The notes: generated from the letters alone by a model not told the origin. DNA of 64,000 bases from Kribbella pittospori (GCF_004331465.1 NZ_SJKB01000001.1:992001-1056000); one strand, 5' to 3'. Shown: positions 43,380 through 53,050, numbered from the stretch's first letter. Translations and numbers: made by a program.

Positions 43380-44501
43380 ATGATCAACCGCGTACGTGCA
43401 GCGCTTGTCGTCGTGGCGTGCCTGGTCGCCCTGACCGGATGCGTGAAGCTCGACGCCGACCTCAAGGTCAGCTCGAACGAGACGGTCTCGGGCACGATGG
43501 AGATGGGCGTCGACAAGCAACTGGTGGAGTCCAGCGGCCAGTCGCTGGAGAAGATCCGCAGCCGGGTCGAGGACGCCATCAAGGAGCTGACCACCGAGGG
43601 CGTCAGCTGCAAGCCGTTCGAGGACGATCAGTACGTCGGTTCCACCTGCCAGTTCGACAGTGTTCCGTTCGAGAAGATGGGCACGTCGACCGGTGAGGGC
43701 GTCGGCTTTCGCAAGGTGGGCGACCGGATCATCGTCTCGGTGAAGGACTCCGATCTCGGTCAGGTCCCGTCCGGCACGCAGCCGTCGGTGAACTTCAAGA
43801 TCACCATGCCGGGCAGGATCCTCGAGCACGACGACGGTGCGTCGATCAGCGGCCGAACGGCGACGTACGACAGCCTGGACAAGCTCGGCAAGGTGTCGCT
43901 GACGTCTGAGGCGGGCAGCACCTTCCCACTCTGGTTGATCATCGTGATCGCTGTGCTGCTGTTGCTGGCCGTTGCAGCGGTGGTGTTCTTCGTGCTGCGT
44001 GGTCGCAAGAGACAACAGGCATACGCGCAGTACCCGGGGCAGTATCCGGGACAACCGCAGCAGGGGCAGTGGGGTCCGCAGTACGGCGGCCAGCCGGGGC
44101 AGTACCCGGGACAGCCTGGGTACGGCGGGCAGGGCGGCTACCCGCCTGGCGGCCAGTACGGCGGTCAGCCGGGACAGCCAGGGCAGTACGGCGGGCAACC
44201 GGGTCAGGCGCCGTACCCCGGGCAGGCTGGGCCGCCGCAGTACCCTGGGCAGCCTCAGCAGGGGCCATGGGGTCCGCAAGGGCAGCCGCCGCAGCAGGGC
44301 CAGGGCGGCTGGGGGCAGCAGCAGCCCGGTCCGGGCCAGCAACCTGGTCAGGGACAGCCTGGTCCGGGGCAACCTGGTCCGGGACAGCCCGCTCCAGGAC
44401 AGCGGCCGGCGCCGCCGCCTCAGCAGGGCCGGCCCGGACCGCAGGACGGCTCACAGAGTGGTTGGGGACAGCCACCGAAGGACGACGACGGGCAGGCATG
44501 A
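43380..44501 (+). CDS. LppM-like lipoprotein with Gln/Gly/Pro-rich cytosolic tail
   Basis: 373 residues from ATG at 43380 (ATG at 43368 is also in frame). Signal peptide with lipobox L-T-G-C (Cys21), so probably a lipoprotein, then a DUF3153/LppM-like beta domain to about residue 180, one membrane helix (about 182–204), a basic R-G-R-K-R turn, and about 165 residues of Gln/Gly/Pro/Tyr low complexity built from Y-P-G-Q and G-G-Q-P-G-Q units. The double anchoring (lipid plus helix) is unusual. The stop overlaps DUF3046 (ATGA). Confidence 0.75.
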   Translation: MINRVRAALVVVACLVALTGCVKLDADLKVSSNETVSGTMEMGVDKQLVESSGQSLEKIRSRVEDAIKELTTEGVSCKPFEDDQYVGSTCQFDSVPFEKMGTSTGEGVGFRKVGDRIIVSVKDSDLGQVPSGTQPSVNFKITMPGRILEHDDGASISGRTATYDSLDKLGKVSLTSEAGSTFPLWLIIVIAVLLLLAVAAVVFFVLRGRKRQQAYAQYPGQYPGQPQQGQWGPQYGGQPGQYPGQPGYGGQGGYPPGGQYGGQPGQPGQYGGQPGQAPYPGQAGPPQYPGQPQQGPWGPQGQPPQQGQGGWGQQQPGPGQQPGQGQPGPGQPGPGQPAPGQRPAPPPQQGRPGPQDGSQSGWGQPPKDDDGQA

Positions 44502-44692
44502 GACTGACAGAGTTCTGGGCGCGGATGGACCAGCATCTCGGTCCCGCGTACGCACGAACCTGGGCCGAGACGCAGGTCGTCCGCGACCTCGGCGGCCGGA
44601 CGGTGGTCGAGGCGCTGGCCGACGGCGAGCACGCCAAGACCGTCTGGCGTGCCGTCTGGGCCCACTTGCAGTTGCCGCCCAGCGAACGCTGA
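44498..44692 (+). CDS. DUF3046 small protein
   Basis: 64 residues. [11 protein letters not shown] near the N-terminus and the [14 protein letters not shown] segment are the DUF3046 signature. The family is actinobacterial and typically precedes recA; its function is unknown. The ATG overlaps the preceding gene's stop, so it is translationally coupled. Ends 3 nt from the convergent MMPL gene. Confidence 0.9.
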   Translation: MRLTEFWARMDQHLGPAYARTWAETQVVRDLGGRTVVEALADGEHAKTVWRAVWAHLQLPPSER

Positions 44693-44695
44693 CGA

Positions 44696-46819
44696 TCAGG
44701 TGCTGGTCAGCTCGGGCTCCGGTTCAGGCAGCTCATCGGCAGGCTCCGGATCGCGCTTGTGCGCCAGTTTGCTCGGCCACCACAGGTGCCGGCCGATGTC
44801 CAGGTTGAGCGCGGTGACCAGCACCGAGCGGACCACGATGGTGTCGAGCAGGACGCCGAGCGCGACCGCGATGCCGATCTCGGCGAACGCCACCACCGGT
44901 AGTGTCGCCAGCACCGCGAACGTCCCCGCCAGCACCAGTCCGGCCGACGTGATCACCCCTCCGGTCGCGGCGACGCCGATGAGCGCGCCACGCCGGGTGC
45001 CGTGCACTTTCGACTCCTCATGCACGCGCGTCATCAGGAAGATGTTGTAGTCGATGCCCAAGGCAACCAAGAAGACGAAGACGAACAACGGCAGCGACGT
45101 GTCCGCCCCCTCGAACCCGAGCGCGTCGAACACCAGTGCGCTGATCCCCAGCGCCGCGCCGAACGACAGCACGACCGTTGCCACCAGCAACACCGGTGCG
45201 AGCAGCGCCCGCAGCAGCAGCGCCAGGATGAGGAACACCACCACGAGCACGATCGGGATGATCACCTTGTTGTCCTGATCGGCTGCTCGCTGGGTATCGA
45301 GCAGAATCGCCGCACCACCGCCGGCGCGCGCGTCGGCGCCCGGTACGGCGTGTACGGCGTCCCGGACGCGATCCACGGTGTCCTTCGCGGCCTGACTGTC
45401 CACCGCGTCCGTCATGGTGCCCTCGAGGTACGCCAACCCATCGGCCTTCTGCGGTTCCGCCACCGACGCGATGCCTTGGGTCGAGGCCATCGCTGTACGG
45501 ACCTCTTCTGCCTGAGCCTCGTTGCTGACCACGACCAGCGGGTTGCCCGCACCGGCCGGGAAGTGGGTGGCCAGGATCCTCTCGCCGACCACCGAGTCCG
45601 GCGTACCGACGAAGGACTCCTCGTTGGACAGTCCGGTCGGGTCCAGGCGGAGGATGCCGAGGGCCGCGATCCCCAGGACGACGGTCGTCGTGATCCAGGT
45701 CAGCCGCGGACGTACGGCGATCCGCCGGCCGATGCGACCCCAGACACTGTTCTCGGTGTGGTCGTCCGAGCCGTACGTCGGACGCAGCGGCCAGAACACC
45801 CAGCGTCCACAGATGACGAGCAGAGCGGGTAGCAGAGTCAGCATGGCGATCAGTGCGACGACGATGCCGACTGCCGCAACCGGTCCAAGGCCACGGGTCG
45901 AGTTCATCGACGCGAAAAGCAGACAGAGCATGCCTGCGACCACTGTGGAGCCTGAAGCGACGATCGCCGGGCCTGCGCGGTGCAGTGCGAAGGCCATGGC
46001 CTCGTGCCGATCCTCGTGCCTTCGGAGCTCTTCCCGATAGCGGGCGACCAGCAAGAGGGCATAGTCCGTCCCAGCACCGAACACCAGAACGGTCAGAATG
46101 CCTGCGCTCTGGGCGTTGACGGTCAGGTCCGCCTTGGTGGCGAGGTAGTAGACGACAGCCTGCGCTGCGAAGAGCGCGGTACCTGCCGACACCAGTGGCA
46201 GCAACCAGAGCACCGGACTGCGATAAGTCAGCAGCAGGATGATGATCACCACGGCCGCGGCGGAGTACAGGAGTTTGCCGTCGATGCCGGCGAACGCCTC
46301 CTGCGAGTCAGCGGCGAATCCGCCCGGTCCGGTGAGGTGGAACGACAGACCATCCGGCCGGTCCGCGGCAACGCGTCTGATGTCGTCCGCGCGTGCGCCG
46401 ATCGTCTCCCAGCCTCCGGCGCCAGCGTTGATCGGTACGAGGACCTGCAGCGCCTTGCCGTCCTCGGACGGAATCGGCCCGACCACCTCGCGGTCGACGT
46501 TCTCGAGTTGCCCGAACTGCGCCAGGTGCTGTGTGACCGCTTGCCGATCGGCCGCGGTGATTCCGGACGATCGCTCGTACACGAGCACTGCCGGGATCTC
46601 GTCCGGCGACGAGAACTGCTGCGTCGCCTTCAGAACCTCGGTGGACTCCGCCTTGCCCGGCAGCCACGAGACGGCGTCGTTCTCCTGAGCGCCCGTCAGC
46701 TTGCCGGCCGGACTGAATGCGGCGGCCATTGCCACGATCCACAGTCCCAGAACGATCCACTTCGACACCTTGCCGCACGGCAACGCCGCCAGCCGACCCA
46801 CTCCGCCCACCCGAACCAC
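44696..46819 (-). CDS. MMPL family transporter
   Basis: 707 residues from GTG at 46819. Twelve helices in the RND/MMPL arrangement: one helix, a large outer loop (about 45–170), five helices with G-A-G-T-D-Y-A-L-L (proton relay Asp), a second helix and loop, then five helices with A-L-G-I-D-Y-N-I-F-L. Members move lipids or hydrophobic compounds with proton motive force. The substrate is unknown; no lipid synthesis genes are adjacent. Upstream leader is GC-rich without a clear promoter. Confidence 0.9.
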   Translation of the reverse strand: MVRVGGVGRLAALPCGKVSKWIVLGLWIVAMAAAFSPAGKLTGAQENDAVSWLPGKAESTEVLKATQQFSSPDEIPAVLVYERSSGITAADRQAVTQHLAQFGQLENVDREVVGPIPSEDGKALQVLVPINAGAGGWETIGARADDIRRVAADRPDGLSFHLTGPGGFAADSQEAFAGIDGKLLYSAAAVVIIILLLTYRSPVLWLLPLVSAGTALFAAQAVVYYLATKADLTVNAQSAGILTVLVFGAGTDYALLLVARYREELRRHEDRHEAMAFALHRAGPAIVASGSTVVAGMLCLLFASMNSTRGLGPVAAVGIVVALIAMLTLLPALLVICGRWVFWPLRPTYGSDDHTENSVWGRIGRRIAVRPRLTWITTTVVLGIAALGILRLDPTGLSNEESFVGTPDSVVGERILATHFPAGAGNPLVVVSNEAQAEEVRTAMASTQGIASVAEPQKADGLAYLEGTMTDAVDSQAAKDTVDRVRDAVHAVPGADARAGGGAAILLDTQRAADQDNKVIIPIVLVVVFLILALLLRALLAPVLLVATVVLSFGAALGISALVFDALGFEGADTSLPLFVFVFLVALGIDYNIFLMTRVHEESKVHGTRRGALIGVAATGGVITSAGLVLAGTFAVLATLPVVAFAEIGIAVALGVLLDTIVVRSVLVTALNLDIGRHLWWPSKLAHKRDPEPADELPEPEPELTST

Positions 46820-46921
46820 GCCCCCTATGGAGGGACGCCACGTACCCCCCGAATATCAAGCGTGGTGGCTTTACCGCAACAGGGTCAACGACCCCGGAGT
46901 AGTACTGCCCTCACCCTGTGT

Positions 46922-47485
46922 TCAGGGAGTCCAGCCGGTACGGGCGGCCCACTCCTCGGCAGGCAGGTAGATGAGATCGCAGACCGGGTCCTTCAGATCG
47001 GTGTACTCCGCCGTCGACTCGATCGGCAACGCAGCCGCTCGTTTCTTGAACTCCCCATAGGCGCGAGCGGTGTCCGGGTGGTTGCGGAGGTAGTCCCGGA
47101 ACAGCAGTGCATAGCGCTGGTTGGCTCGACCAGCGACACGGATGTGCAGGTTGACGCGCCGCCGGTACATCGGCTCCACCAGGATTCGCTTGACCCACTG
47201 CAGGTCGTCGGTCGGGAGGCCAGGCACCGGGTGGTCGCGTTTCGGCGGGCGGACCTCCCAGTCCGCGGCGGCCATGCGCTCCACCACGTCGTCGAGCTCC
47301 GGCTCCGTCCCGACGGTCACCTGCATGTCGATGATGTCCTTGGCGGGCAGCCCCGGTACGGACGTCGATCCGATGTGGTCGATCCGCTGTGCGGTCTCGC
47401 CCAGCAGTTCGCTCACCACCCGAGCGGTCTTCTCGTACTGCGCGGGCCAGCTGTCGTCCGGACGCACGATGACGATCCCAGTCAT
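46922..47485 (-). CDS. GrpB/UPF0157 family protein
   Basis: 187 residues from ATG at 47485 (the frame is open 57 codons further, but not conserved in pattern). GrpB-type nucleotidyltransferase-fold protein: I-D-H-I-G-S-T-S-V-P-G-L-P-A-K-D-I-I-D carries the G-S-x-S/A-V-x-G motif and Asp metal ligands, followed by the R-V-N-L-H-I segment. The reaction in vivo is unknown. Same strand as the unknown gene at 47562, 76 nt apart. Confidence 0.85.
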   Translation of the reverse strand: MTGIVIVRPDDSWPAQYEKTARVVSELLGETAQRIDHIGSTSVPGLPAKDIIDMQVTVGTEPELDDVVERMAAADWEVRPPKRDHPVPGLPTDDLQWVKRILVEPMYRRRVNLHIRVAGRANQRYALLFRDYLRNHPDTARAYGEFKKRAAALPIESTAEYTDLKDPVCDLIYLPAEEWAARTGWTP

Positions 47486-47561
47486 GCCGAGATCATCCCA
47501 GGCCGACGTCCCCGCCCCCAGTCCTCGGCGTGCCCAGTCCTCGGTGCGCCTGGTCTTGGGC

Positions 47562-48353
47562 TCAGACCGGCTTGACCCGGAACGCGCTGGTGGTGAGCAG
47601 GTCCGCAGTCCGGTACGCCGCCTTGCGGATGGCCTTGCGCTCGTCGAAGAACCCACCGACCATGCCGACCATCGGCAGCTTGCCGACGAATCTGGCCCCG
47701 AGGCTGCCGCGGGGGCGCTCTTCGAACACGTCGCCGAGCCCGCCGAACAGCTTGCTGATCCGCCACACCAGACGGACGCCCTTGCGGAGACCGGCTTCCT
47801 CGGACTCGTCCCCGAACCCCAACTGTTTGGCGACGTCCTGGCCGGCCGAGGTCGGGTCGTCGTACTCGAGGACGTCGTCCGGCGTGACCGGCCGGTCGGT
47901 GAGTACGCGTGCGATCACCGCCGTACGGTCGGCATGCGCTTCGACGCCGTACTCGCGGCAGACCGCACCGATGACCATGGCCTGGACGGCCGCACCGAGC
48001 GTGTCCTTGATCGGGAGCCGATCCGCGGCGGCGCCGCTGATCCGGGGGAGGCCGGCGACGATCGCGGCGAACCCGCCGAGGCGCTCCACCCACCAGTCGC
48101 AGCGCTCGGCCAACGGCAGCGTCGGCCACTCGGTGTGACCGGGCACCTTCATCTTCAGCAGCCGGTCGATGGCCAGGATGAGGGCCTTCTCGGCCAGGTT
48201 GGGTTGCTCCTGTGCGGAGTACTCGACCAGGAGGCTGCGGATGCCGAACGGGTCCTGGGTGCGGAGCGCGTCGAGCACGGAGTCGATGCCGAACTCGACC
48301 CGGCTGAGGGCCAGGACGACGGCTGCGTCGGGGACGTCGGGACGGTCTGCCAC
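47562..48353 (-). CDS. Unknown conserved-looking protein, divergent from recA
   Basis: 263 residues from GTG at 48353, whose leaderless-type −10 TACCCT (48361–48366) is 7 nt away. I do not recognise the family. It is mostly helical by composition with few hydrophobic stretches, no signal peptide and no Cys cluster. A C-terminal segment, G-K-L-P-M-V-G-M-V-G-G-F-F-D-E-R-K-A-I-R, is Gly-rich and followed by K-A-A-Y-R-T-A-D-L-L; an EcsC-like resemblance was considered but is weak. Codon use is like its neighbours, so it is a real gene. Confidence 0.7.
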   Translation of the reverse strand: MADRPDVPDAAVVLALSRVEFGIDSVLDALRTQDPFGIRSLLVEYSAQEQPNLAEKALILAIDRLLKMKVPGHTEWPTLPLAERCDWWVERLGGFAAIVAGLPRISGAAADRLPIKDTLGAAVQAMVIGAVCREYGVEAHADRTAVIARVLTDRPVTPDDVLEYDDPTSAGQDVAKQLGFGDESEEAGLRKGVRLVWRISKLFGGLGDVFEERPRGSLGARFVGKLPMVGMVGGFFDERKAIRKAAYRTADLLTTSAFRVKPV

Positions 48354-48360
48354 GCCCGCA

Positions 48361-48366
48361 AGGGTA
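48361..48366 (-). promoter_or_regulatory. −10 of the unknown gene at 47562 (leaderless spacing)
   Basis: On the minus strand TACCCT ends 7 nt before GTG 48353. About 55 nt from the recA LexA box, which could therefore influence both genes. Confidence 0.5.
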
Positions 48367-48415
48367 GGGAGTGCGCGGTCCAGGATGGTTGCCCGGGCAG
48401 ACTTCGGCGTGTCAG

Positions 48416-48446
48416 TTGCGATTCGAACAGGTGTTCGGGATAGTTT
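48416..48446 (+). promoter_or_regulatory. recA promoter with LexA/SOS box
   Basis: −35 TTGCGA (48416–48421), 19-nt spacer, −10 TAGTTT (48441–48446). The spacer contains TCGAACAGGTGTTCGG (48423–48438), one mismatch from the SOS consensus. LexA binding here would block RNA polymerase. A DnaA-box-like TTGTCCACA follows at 48477–48485. The recA leader would be about 150 nt. Confidence 0.85.
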
Positions 48447-48603
48447 GGTGCCTGAAGGTGCGCCGGACGGCCGAAGTTGTCCACAGATTCGAAGTGGCGA
48501 CGAAAACTGTCCGACGTGATGGATACCTTCTCTGGCGACACGAGAAGTCCTCCGGGCGGCTGGGAAGCGGCCCCGATTATGAGATGGGTCAGGTGGCAGT
48601 CAC

Positions 48604-49680
48604 ATGGCTGGTGCAACGGCGAGTGCGGAGCGCGCGGCGAGCGATCGCGAGAAGGCGCTCGCGACTGCGCTGACGCAGATCGAGCGGCAGTGCGGCAAGG
48701 GTTCGGTGATGCGCCTCGGGGAGCAGAACAGGCCTCCGATCGAGGTCATCCCGACCGGGTCGATCGCGCTCGACATCGCGCTCGGGATCGGCGGTCTGCC
48801 GCGCGGTCGCGTGGTGGAGATCTACGGTCCGGAATCCTCCGGTAAGACGACTGTCGCCCTGCACGCGGTCGCGAACGCTCAGCGCGCCGGCGGGATCGCG
48901 GCCTTCATCGACGCCGAGCACGCCCTCGACCCGGAGTACGCGCGGAAGCTGGGCGTCGACACCGACGCGCTGCTGGTCTCGCAGCCCGACTCCGGTGAGC
49001 AGGCGCTGGAGATCGCCGACATGCTGGTCCGCTCCGGCGCGATCGACATCGTCGTGATCGACTCGGTGGCCGCGCTGGTGCCGCGGGCCGAGATCGAGGG
49101 TGAGATGGGTGACAGCCACGTCGGTCTGCAGGCCCGGCTGATGAGCCAGGCGTTGCGGAAGATGACCGGTGCGGTCAGCGGGACGAACACGACCGCGATC
49201 TTCATCAACCAGCTGCGCGAGAAGATCGGCGTCATGTTCGGCTCCCCGGAGACGACGACCGGTGGTAAGGCGCTGAAGTTCTACGCGTCGGTGCGGCTGG
49301 ACGTACGCCGGATCGAGTCGCTGAAGGACGGCACCGACGTCGTCGGTAACCGGACCCGCGTCAAGGTCGTGAAGAACAAGGTGGCCCCGCCGTTCAAGCA
49401 GGCCGAGTTCGACATCATCTACGGCCAGGGCATCAGCCGCGAGGGCAGCCTGCTCGACCTCGGTGTGGATCAGGGCTTCGTCCGCAAGGCCGGTGCCTGG
49501 TTCACCTACGAGAGCGACCAGCTCGGCCAGGGCCGGGAGAACGCGCGGAACTTCCTGCGCGACAACCCCGATCTGGCCAACGAGCTGGAGAAGAAGATCA
49601 AGGAGAAGATGGGGATCGGCCCGACGCTGGACGCACCGGCCGACGCGGCCGCCACGGCCGAGGTCGATGTCGACTTCTGA
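48604..49680 (+). CDS. recA: Recombinase RecA
   Basis: 358 residues with the full family sequence: Walker A G-P-E-S-S-G-K-T at 75–82, V-V-I-D-S-V-A-A-L Walker B, L2 loop region with G-G-K-A-L-K-F-Y, no intein. RecA drives homologous recombination and triggers LexA self-cleavage. The acidic C-terminal tail is rich in Ala/Asp. The last 14 nt overlap recX, as in other Actinobacteria. Confidence 0.97.
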   Translation: MAGATASAERAASDREKALATALTQIERQCGKGSVMRLGEQNRPPIEVIPTGSIALDIALGIGGLPRGRVVEIYGPESSGKTTVALHAVANAQRAGGIAAFIDAEHALDPEYARKLGVDTDALLVSQPDSGEQALEIADMLVRSGAIDIVVIDSVAALVPRAEIEGEMGDSHVGLQARLMSQALRKMTGAVSGTNTTAIFINQLREKIGVMFGSPETTTGGKALKFYASVRLDVRRIESLKDGTDVVGNRTRVKVVKNKVAPPFKQAEFDIIYGQGISREGSLLDLGVDQGFVRKAGAWFTYESDQLGQGRENARNFLRDNPDLANELEKKIKEKMGIGPTLDAPADAAATAEVDVDF

Positions 49681-51532
49681 TCACCCCACCGCGGGAGGCA
49701 GCGCTCCTCGGCAGTCCACTGCCGACGAGGCTGCCCCCGCGGCGCTGTCTCTCCCACACGCCGAGCGCCTGGCCCTGGCCCGAGACCTCCTCGCCCGCGG
49801 CCCAGCAGCAGCCGGTGGTGCTCCGGCAGCATCCGGCGAAGGCAACGAACCATCCGGTGATGCATCCCGGCCTGCCGACCGCCGTTCTGGCCGAGCCTCC
49901 CGTGGTGCAGGCCGTGAGCGCGGCTCCGATACCAGCCGCGCTGACTCGTGGTCGGATCCGTTCGCGGACGACGAGCCGTCGGACTCGACGGCAGACCGGC
50001 CGCGCGCAGGCAGGATCAGGCGATCCGCTGGCGCCGACGACCCGTGGGCTGACTCCGAGGCCTCCTCGAGCAGCACCGAGGAGCCGGTGGGTGACAGCAC
50101 TCGAACCTCAAGTCAGCGTCGCCGGCCCCGGAACTCGAGACGCGGCTCAGATCCGAAGCGCGTCGACCCGTGGGGCGATCTGGACGACACCGTCGTACGA
50201 GCATCCGAGGCGAGAAGCGCTGACCGGCAGGCAGAAGCACGAGCCTTCGCCGCCGAGACTCCGGAGCCGAGCCCGACGCGAGACACGACCAAACGCGATC
50301 CTGCGTTTGACCAGCCGGAAGTAGCGACCGGTGCGTCAGGCAACGATCACCCGCGGCGCACTCCTGCGCGAGATCAGAGCGCGGCTGCAGTCGATCCCTG
50401 GGGCGACTCAGACGATTCCGCTGCTGGTTCAGCTGCCCCCAAACCGCGTCGACGTACAGCGGCCACAACCAGCCAGCCCGCCGGCGAGCGATCACCTGTC
50501 GCCCAGACATCAGGCGAACGCCGGTCCGCGGGCGCGTCCACGGAGGCGACAACCTCAGGCGTGAAGGCGAGCGATCGGCCGAGCGACCTGGCGGGTCCTG
50601 CGGCAGATCTGTTGAACGCGAGCCCGGATCGACGTCGAACGGTTCCTGCGACGGACCCGAGCGCCGGTGAGCATCGAGCGGTTGCTGCGTCGGACCCGAT
50701 GGACCCGAGCGCCGGTGAGCATCGAGCGGTTGCTGCGTCGGACCCGATGGATGCGAGCCGTGCTTGGGGTCGAACGGTTCCTGTGGAAGACCCGCTGGAG
50801 GTGGGTTTGGCTCGAGGACGCGCGGTTCCTGTGGAGGAGTCGCTGGACGCGGGTGCCGCTCGGGGCCCGGCGGAGCGGGCTTCGGGCGGTGGTGAGTCTT
50901 TCGGCGGGAGTCGAGACCGTGGGCGGAGGACGGTTGGGCGGCGGGGTTTTGGCGGGCGGCGGGGGAGTCGGCGGTCGGGGGATGGGCCTGACAGGCCGGG
51001 GGATCCTGCGTTGGATGGGGTGGAGGATCCGCAGTCGGTGGCGCGGACGATCTTGCTGGACAAGCTGAGCGGGCAGCCGAGGACTCGGGCTGAGTTGGCG
51101 GATCTGTTGGCTGAGCGGGAGATTCCGGAGGATGTGGCGGAGGAGGTGCTGGATCGGTTTACCGAGGTCGGGTTGATCGACGACGCGGCGTTCGCGAACG
51201 CGTGGGTTGAGTCTCGGCACCGAGGTCGTGGGCTCGGGAAGCGAGCTCTGGCCCAGGAGCTCCGTCGTCGGGGTGTGGACGATCAGTTGGCGCGGGATGC
51301 GCTGGACGAGCTTGATCCCGACCAGGAGGAAGAAACTGCCCGGGCGCTGGTTCGGCGGAAGCTCCCGTCGATGCGTTCGCTCGACAGGCAGGTCGCCATG
51401 CGGCGTCTGCTCGGAATGCTGGCCCGCAAGGGCTACCCCGGCGGCCTCGCGATGACAGTCATCAAACAAGAGCTCGCCGCCAGCCACGAGGAACTCCCAC
51501 TCCTGGACCCCTCCGGCCTGGAACCCGACTGA
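49667..51532 (+). CDS. recX: RecX with a very long low-complexity N-terminal extension
   Basis: 621 residues from ATG at 49667 inside the recA tail; usual RecX proteins are about 150–250 residues. The RecX core occupies only about residues 452–621, with three-helix repeats ([33 protein letters not shown]). RecX caps RecA filaments and limits recombination. The preceding about 450 residues are Ser/Asp/Arg/Ala-rich, probably disordered, and include a 16-residue tandem repeat. A later internal start cannot be excluded, but the frame stays open throughout. Confidence 0.9.
   Translation: MSTSDHPTAGGSAPRQSTADEAAPAALSLPHAERLALARDLLARGPAAAGGAPAASGEGNEPSGDASRPADRRSGRASRGAGRERGSDTSRADSWSDPFADDEPSDSTADRPRAGRIRRSAGADDPWADSEASSSSTEEPVGDSTRTSSQRRRPRNSRRGSDPKRVDPWGDLDDTVVRASEARSADRQAEARAFAAETPEPSPTRDTTKRDPAFDQPEVATGASGNDHPRRTPARDQSAAAVDPWGDSDDSAAGSAAPKPRRRTAATTSQPAGERSPVAQTSGERRSAGASTEATTSGVKASDRPSDLAGPAADLLNASPDRRRTVPATDPSAGEHRAVAASDPMDPSAGEHRAVAASDPMDASRAWGRTVPVEDPLEVGLARGRAVPVEESLDAGAARGPAERASGGGESFGGSRDRGRRTVGRRGFGGRRGSRRSGDGPDRPGDPALDGVEDPQSVARTILLDKLSGQPRTRAELADLLAEREIPEDVAEEVLDRFTEVGLIDDAAFANAWVESRHRGRGLGKRALAQELRRRGVDDQLARDALDELDPDQEEETARALVRRKLPSMRSLDRQVAMRRLLGMLARKGYPGGLAMTVIKQELAASHEELPLLDPSGLEPD
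50654..50749 (+). repeat. Exact 48-bp tandem duplication in recX extension
   Basis: Two identical adjacent 48-bp units (50654–50701 and 50702–50749), in frame, each encoding 16 residues beginning D-P-S-A-G-E-H-R. No mismatches, so the duplication is recent or kept uniform. Confidence 0.95.
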
Positions 51533-51997
51533 CCCACCGCAGTCCGGGCCAGTCCCAACCCTCTGCTGCCACCGTGAGATCGGACGCCCCTCCGCCACCG
51601 TGACTCGCGACGAGCGTCACCGCCGTGCGCCTGAAAGAGCCTCTGCCACCGTCAGTCGGGACGAGCGTCTACCACCGTGAGTCGGGACGAGCGGACCGTG
51701 GGGTGGGGCGAGGGGGTGCCGTTGAGGCCGCCGCTCCTTTCGGAGACGGGTTCCGGCTGAACCTGGCGACGTACGAGACCGCGCAGTTCCCGGCTCCGAC
51801 GTTCCCCGGTGCCGCGCAGGTGGTGCCGCACCACGAGCGTGGCTCCCGCCACCGTCTCTGACGAACAGGCGTGCCCAGGCGAGCGCCCCATCGCCTGGGC
51901 ACGCCATCGCCTGGTCACGCCATCGTGCGGTGTGCGCGTTCGTGCGGTCGACGCCATCGTGCGGTAGATGCCTGAACGACGTTGTAGCTTGAGGGTC
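51533..51997. repeat. recX–mmcQ intergenic with two repeat arrays and a hairpin
   Basis: 465 nt without a convincing gene. 51568–51693 holds four imperfect copies of a unit around CCACCGTGAGTCGGGACGAG. 51870–51903 is a 12-bp perfect hairpin (CGTGCCCAGGCG / CGCCTGGGCACG, 10-nt loop), a possible terminator for recX. 51901–51966 has three copies of ACGCCATCG. Short open frames on both strands in the middle do not look coding. Confidence 0.6.
51985..51990 (+). promoter_or_regulatory. −10 of MmcQ/YjbR gene (leaderless spacing)
   Basis: TAGCTT ends 7 nt before ATG 51998; the gap GAGGGTC also resembles a weak ribosome site. Confidence 0.5.
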
Positions 51998-52396
51998 ATG
52001 GCGACCCTGGAGGACGTGGAGCGGCTGGTCGCGGCACTGCCGGAGACCGTGGAGACGACGAAGTACGGCAATCGCACCTGGGCTGTCGGAGGCCAGGCGT
52101 ACGCCTGGGAACGGCCTTTCAGCAAGGCGGATCTGCGCCGCTTCGGCGATGAAACCCCGCCGAATGGACCGATTCTCGCGGTCCGGGTGGAGGATCTCGG
52201 CGAGAAGGAAGCGGTACTTGCCGCTCGCTCGGCCGACGGATTCTTCACGATCCCGCATTTCAACGGCTATGCCGCCGTACTGATCCAACTGGACGAGGTC
52301 CCGGAGACCGTTTTGGGGGAGGCGCTCCTCGACGGTTGGCTGGTCTATGCACCGGCGGCGGTGGCGAAAGCGCACCTCGGCAAGAGCAAGACTTAG
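51998..52396 (+). CDS. MmcQ/YjbR family protein
   Basis: 132 residues from ATG at 51998; ten codons upstream are in frame but unlikely. The pattern L-E-D-V-E-R-L-V-A-A-L-P-E-T-V-E-T-T-K-Y-G-N-R-T-W-A-V at the start (E-T and W spaced as in YjbR), then A-V-R-V-E-D-L-G-E-K-E and the late I-P-H-F-N-G-Y-A-A segment, fits the MmcQ/YjbR CyaY-like fold. Thought to bind DNA in some members; function unknown. Stands alone between recX and the antitoxin-like gene. Confidence 0.85.
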   Translation: MATLEDVERLVAALPETVETTKYGNRTWAVGGQAYAWERPFSKADLRRFGDETPPNGPILAVRVEDLGEKEAVLAARSADGFFTIPHFNGYAAVLIQLDEVPETVLGEALLDGWLVYAPAAVAKAHLGKSKT

Positions 52397-52570
52397 CCGC
52401 CCGACGCGGTGCCGCCGGAGAGTGAAGGGCGGAATCTGCGGGGATGTGGGCGGCGAGGGGCGTTGACGGGTGCGGTGTGACGGTGTGTTATCCGAAGTGG
52501 GGCCGGTGTTTGGTCCGGCCCGTACGCTGGGGATTTTCGTCGATCCGCCCCTGACACCGCGGAGGGTGCA

Positions 52571-53050
52571 ATGAGCGATTTCCAGGAACAGGCGAAGAAC
52601 TGGCTCCGGAACGTCGTCAAGCAGAACCCGGACAAGATCAAAGCCGGTGTGGACAAGGCCGGCGACCTGATCGACAAACAGACCGGCGGGAAATACGCGG
52701 AGAAGGTCGACGCCATGCAGAAGAAGGTCGGCGACTACGTCGACGGCCAGAACTCCGAAGGCGAGGCTGGCGGAGTCCCATCGCCCGGCGGCGGCGTCGA
52801 CCCCGCGACCACCGGCGAGGCCCCCGAGCCTCCCCGCGACACCACCCAAGCAGGCAGCGACACCACCGAGGCGGCCCGTGACGCGGCCGAGGTGACCGAG
52901 GAAGCAGCCGACGCCGGCGTAGTCGGCGGCGACGCGCCAGACCCGTCCACCGAACCCACCAGCTCGGCCGGCTCAACCCCCGAAGGCACCCAACCCGGCA
53001 GCACTGTCACCGGCCAAGACTCCAACGACCTCCCCGGCCCGCGCGGCTAA
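52571..53050 (+). CDS. Rv0909/MT0933-type antitoxin homologue
   Basis: 159 residues with a GGAGGG ribosome site. The first about 60 residues (N-P-D-K-I-K-A-G-V-D-K-A-G-D-L-I-D, then Q-T-G-G-K-Y-A-E-K-V-D) fit the MT0933 antitoxin family, followed by an Ala/Asp/Pro/Thr-rich acidic tail of about 95 residues. In M. tuberculosis the homologue pairs with an SRPBCC-type toxin (Rv0910). No such partner is adjacent here, so it may be an orphan or have another role. A terminator hairpin follows. Confidence 0.7.
   Translation: MSDFQEQAKNWLRNVVKQNPDKIKAGVDKAGDLIDKQTGGKYAEKVDAMQKKVGDYVDGQNSEGEAGGVPSPGGGVDPATTGEAPEPPRDTTQAGSDTTEAARDAAEVTEEAADAGVVGGDAPDPSTEPTSSAGSTPEGTQPGSTVTGQDSNDLPGPRG

Noticed and set aside
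44050..44460. Possible collagen-like or prion domain gene of its own
   Set aside because: The low-complexity stretch is in frame with, and part of, the LppM-like gene; it has no independent start.
51625..51861. 78-codon open frame in the recX–mmcQ gap
   Set aside because: Runs through repeats, lacks a ribosome site and shows no family pattern.
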